23,746 nt of DNA from Verrucomicrobia subdivision 6 bacterium BACL9 MAG-120507-bin52 (GTDB lineage Bacteria; Verrucomicrobiota; Verrucomicrobiia; Methylacidiphilales; Verrucolacustridaceae), in the NCBI GenBank assembly GCA_001438005.1, contig LIBO01000002.1:1-23746 (forward strand), given 5' to 3'. Position 1 is the stretch's first letter. Each line of letters starts with the position of its first letter. The translations under genes were made by a program, and so were the position numbers. This document shows positions 23,366 through 23,746 of the stretch, piece by piece. The notes beneath the pieces are model-generated. The model did no database searches, was not told the origin of the DNA, and saw only the letters and a list, made by a program, of their open reading frames with translations.

Positions 23366-23746
23366 ATGCAGTCAGGTCACACCATTCCCATTCTAGGCCA
23401 AGGCTATGTCCGCTACATCGATCATTTAGGATCGGACCTCCGTATCGTCGAATCCGCCCGAATTTCCTACAAAAGTCCCAGTAAAGGGGTGGAGCAGGAT
23501 AAAAAGCTCCTGATCTATTTGTACAAACATCGCCATACCAGCCCGTTTGAGCAGTGCTCGATTACCTACAATATCAAGATGCCCATCTTCATTATGAGAC
23601 AGTTTGTCCGGCACCGCACCTTTCGCCTGAACGAGTGGAGTGGCCGCTACTCTGAATTGGTCGATGAGTTTTACCTTCCCACCCAGTGGCGGGCGGCCGA
23701 CGCGAAGAATAAACAGGGCAGCCAAGTCTCCGACACTCTAGACCAC
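23366..23746 (+). CDS. thyX: FAD-dependent thymidylate synthase, C-terminus cut by window edge
   Basis: ThyX makes dTMP from dUMP using methylenetetrahydrofolate, FAD and NADPH. It is unrelated to ThyA and common in many bacteria. 127 residues are visible. The early segment VRYIDHLGSDLRIVESARISYKS fits the family entry, HTSPFEQ at 57-63 is the conserved HxSPFEH-type motif, and RHRTFRLNEWSGRYSEL carries the ThyX signature RHR-x7-S (82-84 and Ser92). The ATG at 23366 lies 61 bases after the valS stop. The ribosome site is poor. The remainder, probably about 90-150 residues including the C-terminal helix, lies beyond the right edge. ThyX draws on the same folate pool that the glycine cleavage genes feed. 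Confidence 0.95.
   Translation, partial: MQSGHTIPILGQGYVRYIDHLGSDLRIVESARISYKSPSKGVEQDKKLLIYLYKHRHTSPFEQCSITYNIKMPIFIMRQFVRHRTFRLNEWSGRYSELVDEFYLPTQWRAADAKNKQGSQVSDTLDH

Noticed and set aside
1..23746. tRNA, rRNA, CRISPR, transposase, attachment site or prophage
   Set aside because: No cloverleaf-like gene, spaced direct repeats, transposase motifs or terminal repeats were seen; intergenic gaps are all about 130 bases or less.

Overview
The window is a gene-dense stretch of an ordinary, moderately GC-rich bacterial chromosome. It holds 22 protein genes, no RNA genes, no insertion sequences, no CRISPR array and no gene-free stretch over about 130 bases. The lineage cannot be fixed from sequence alone. 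The combination of ThyX, paired Deg9-like lipoprotein/secreted proteases, a hom-thrC pair, a DUF1015 protein and generally weak Shine-Dalgarno sites is most like Verrucomicrobiota or a related PVC lineage (inference, moderate to low confidence).

Left part (1-8114 and on to 9251). On the minus strand, corA (Mg2+/Co2+ channel) is followed by a soluble PAS histidine kinase cut by the left edge. gpmI (phosphoglycerate mutase) runs on the plus strand, divergent from corA. A minus-strand operon then reads: an active HtrA/Deg-type lipoprotein protease, its catalytically dead paralogue (GTGA overlap), and a phosphoglycolate-phosphatase-like HAD enzyme. Upstream of it, also on the minus strand, lie ychF and upp.

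Middle part (9382-17654). hom-thrC (ATGA overlap) makes threonine. tatA follows, with a promoter placed so that its mRNA may start at the ATG. A four-TM protein of unknown function is convergent with tatA. A DUF1015 protein overlaps the 3' end of a PLP aminotransferase. A tightly coupled plus-strand operon then carries gcvT, gcvH, a non-canonical metallo-beta-lactamase-fold protein and a small secreted protein; gcvP is not in the window.

Right part (17662-23746). A two-TM sensor protein with a PAS domain and an HD-GYP domain that has lost all its recognisable metal ligands is divergent from a LapG-like periplasmic cysteine protease. valS follows, and thyX is cut by the right edge.

The most interesting point is the pairing of the LapG-like protease with the dead HD-GYP sensor. 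In the known LapD/LapG system, a membrane receptor with degenerate GGDEF-EAL domains reads c-di-GMP and holds LapG. Here a degenerate HD-GYP protein could fill that role (hypothesis). Two further points are the active/dead HtrA-like tandem and signs of leaderless transcription at tatA and gcvT.
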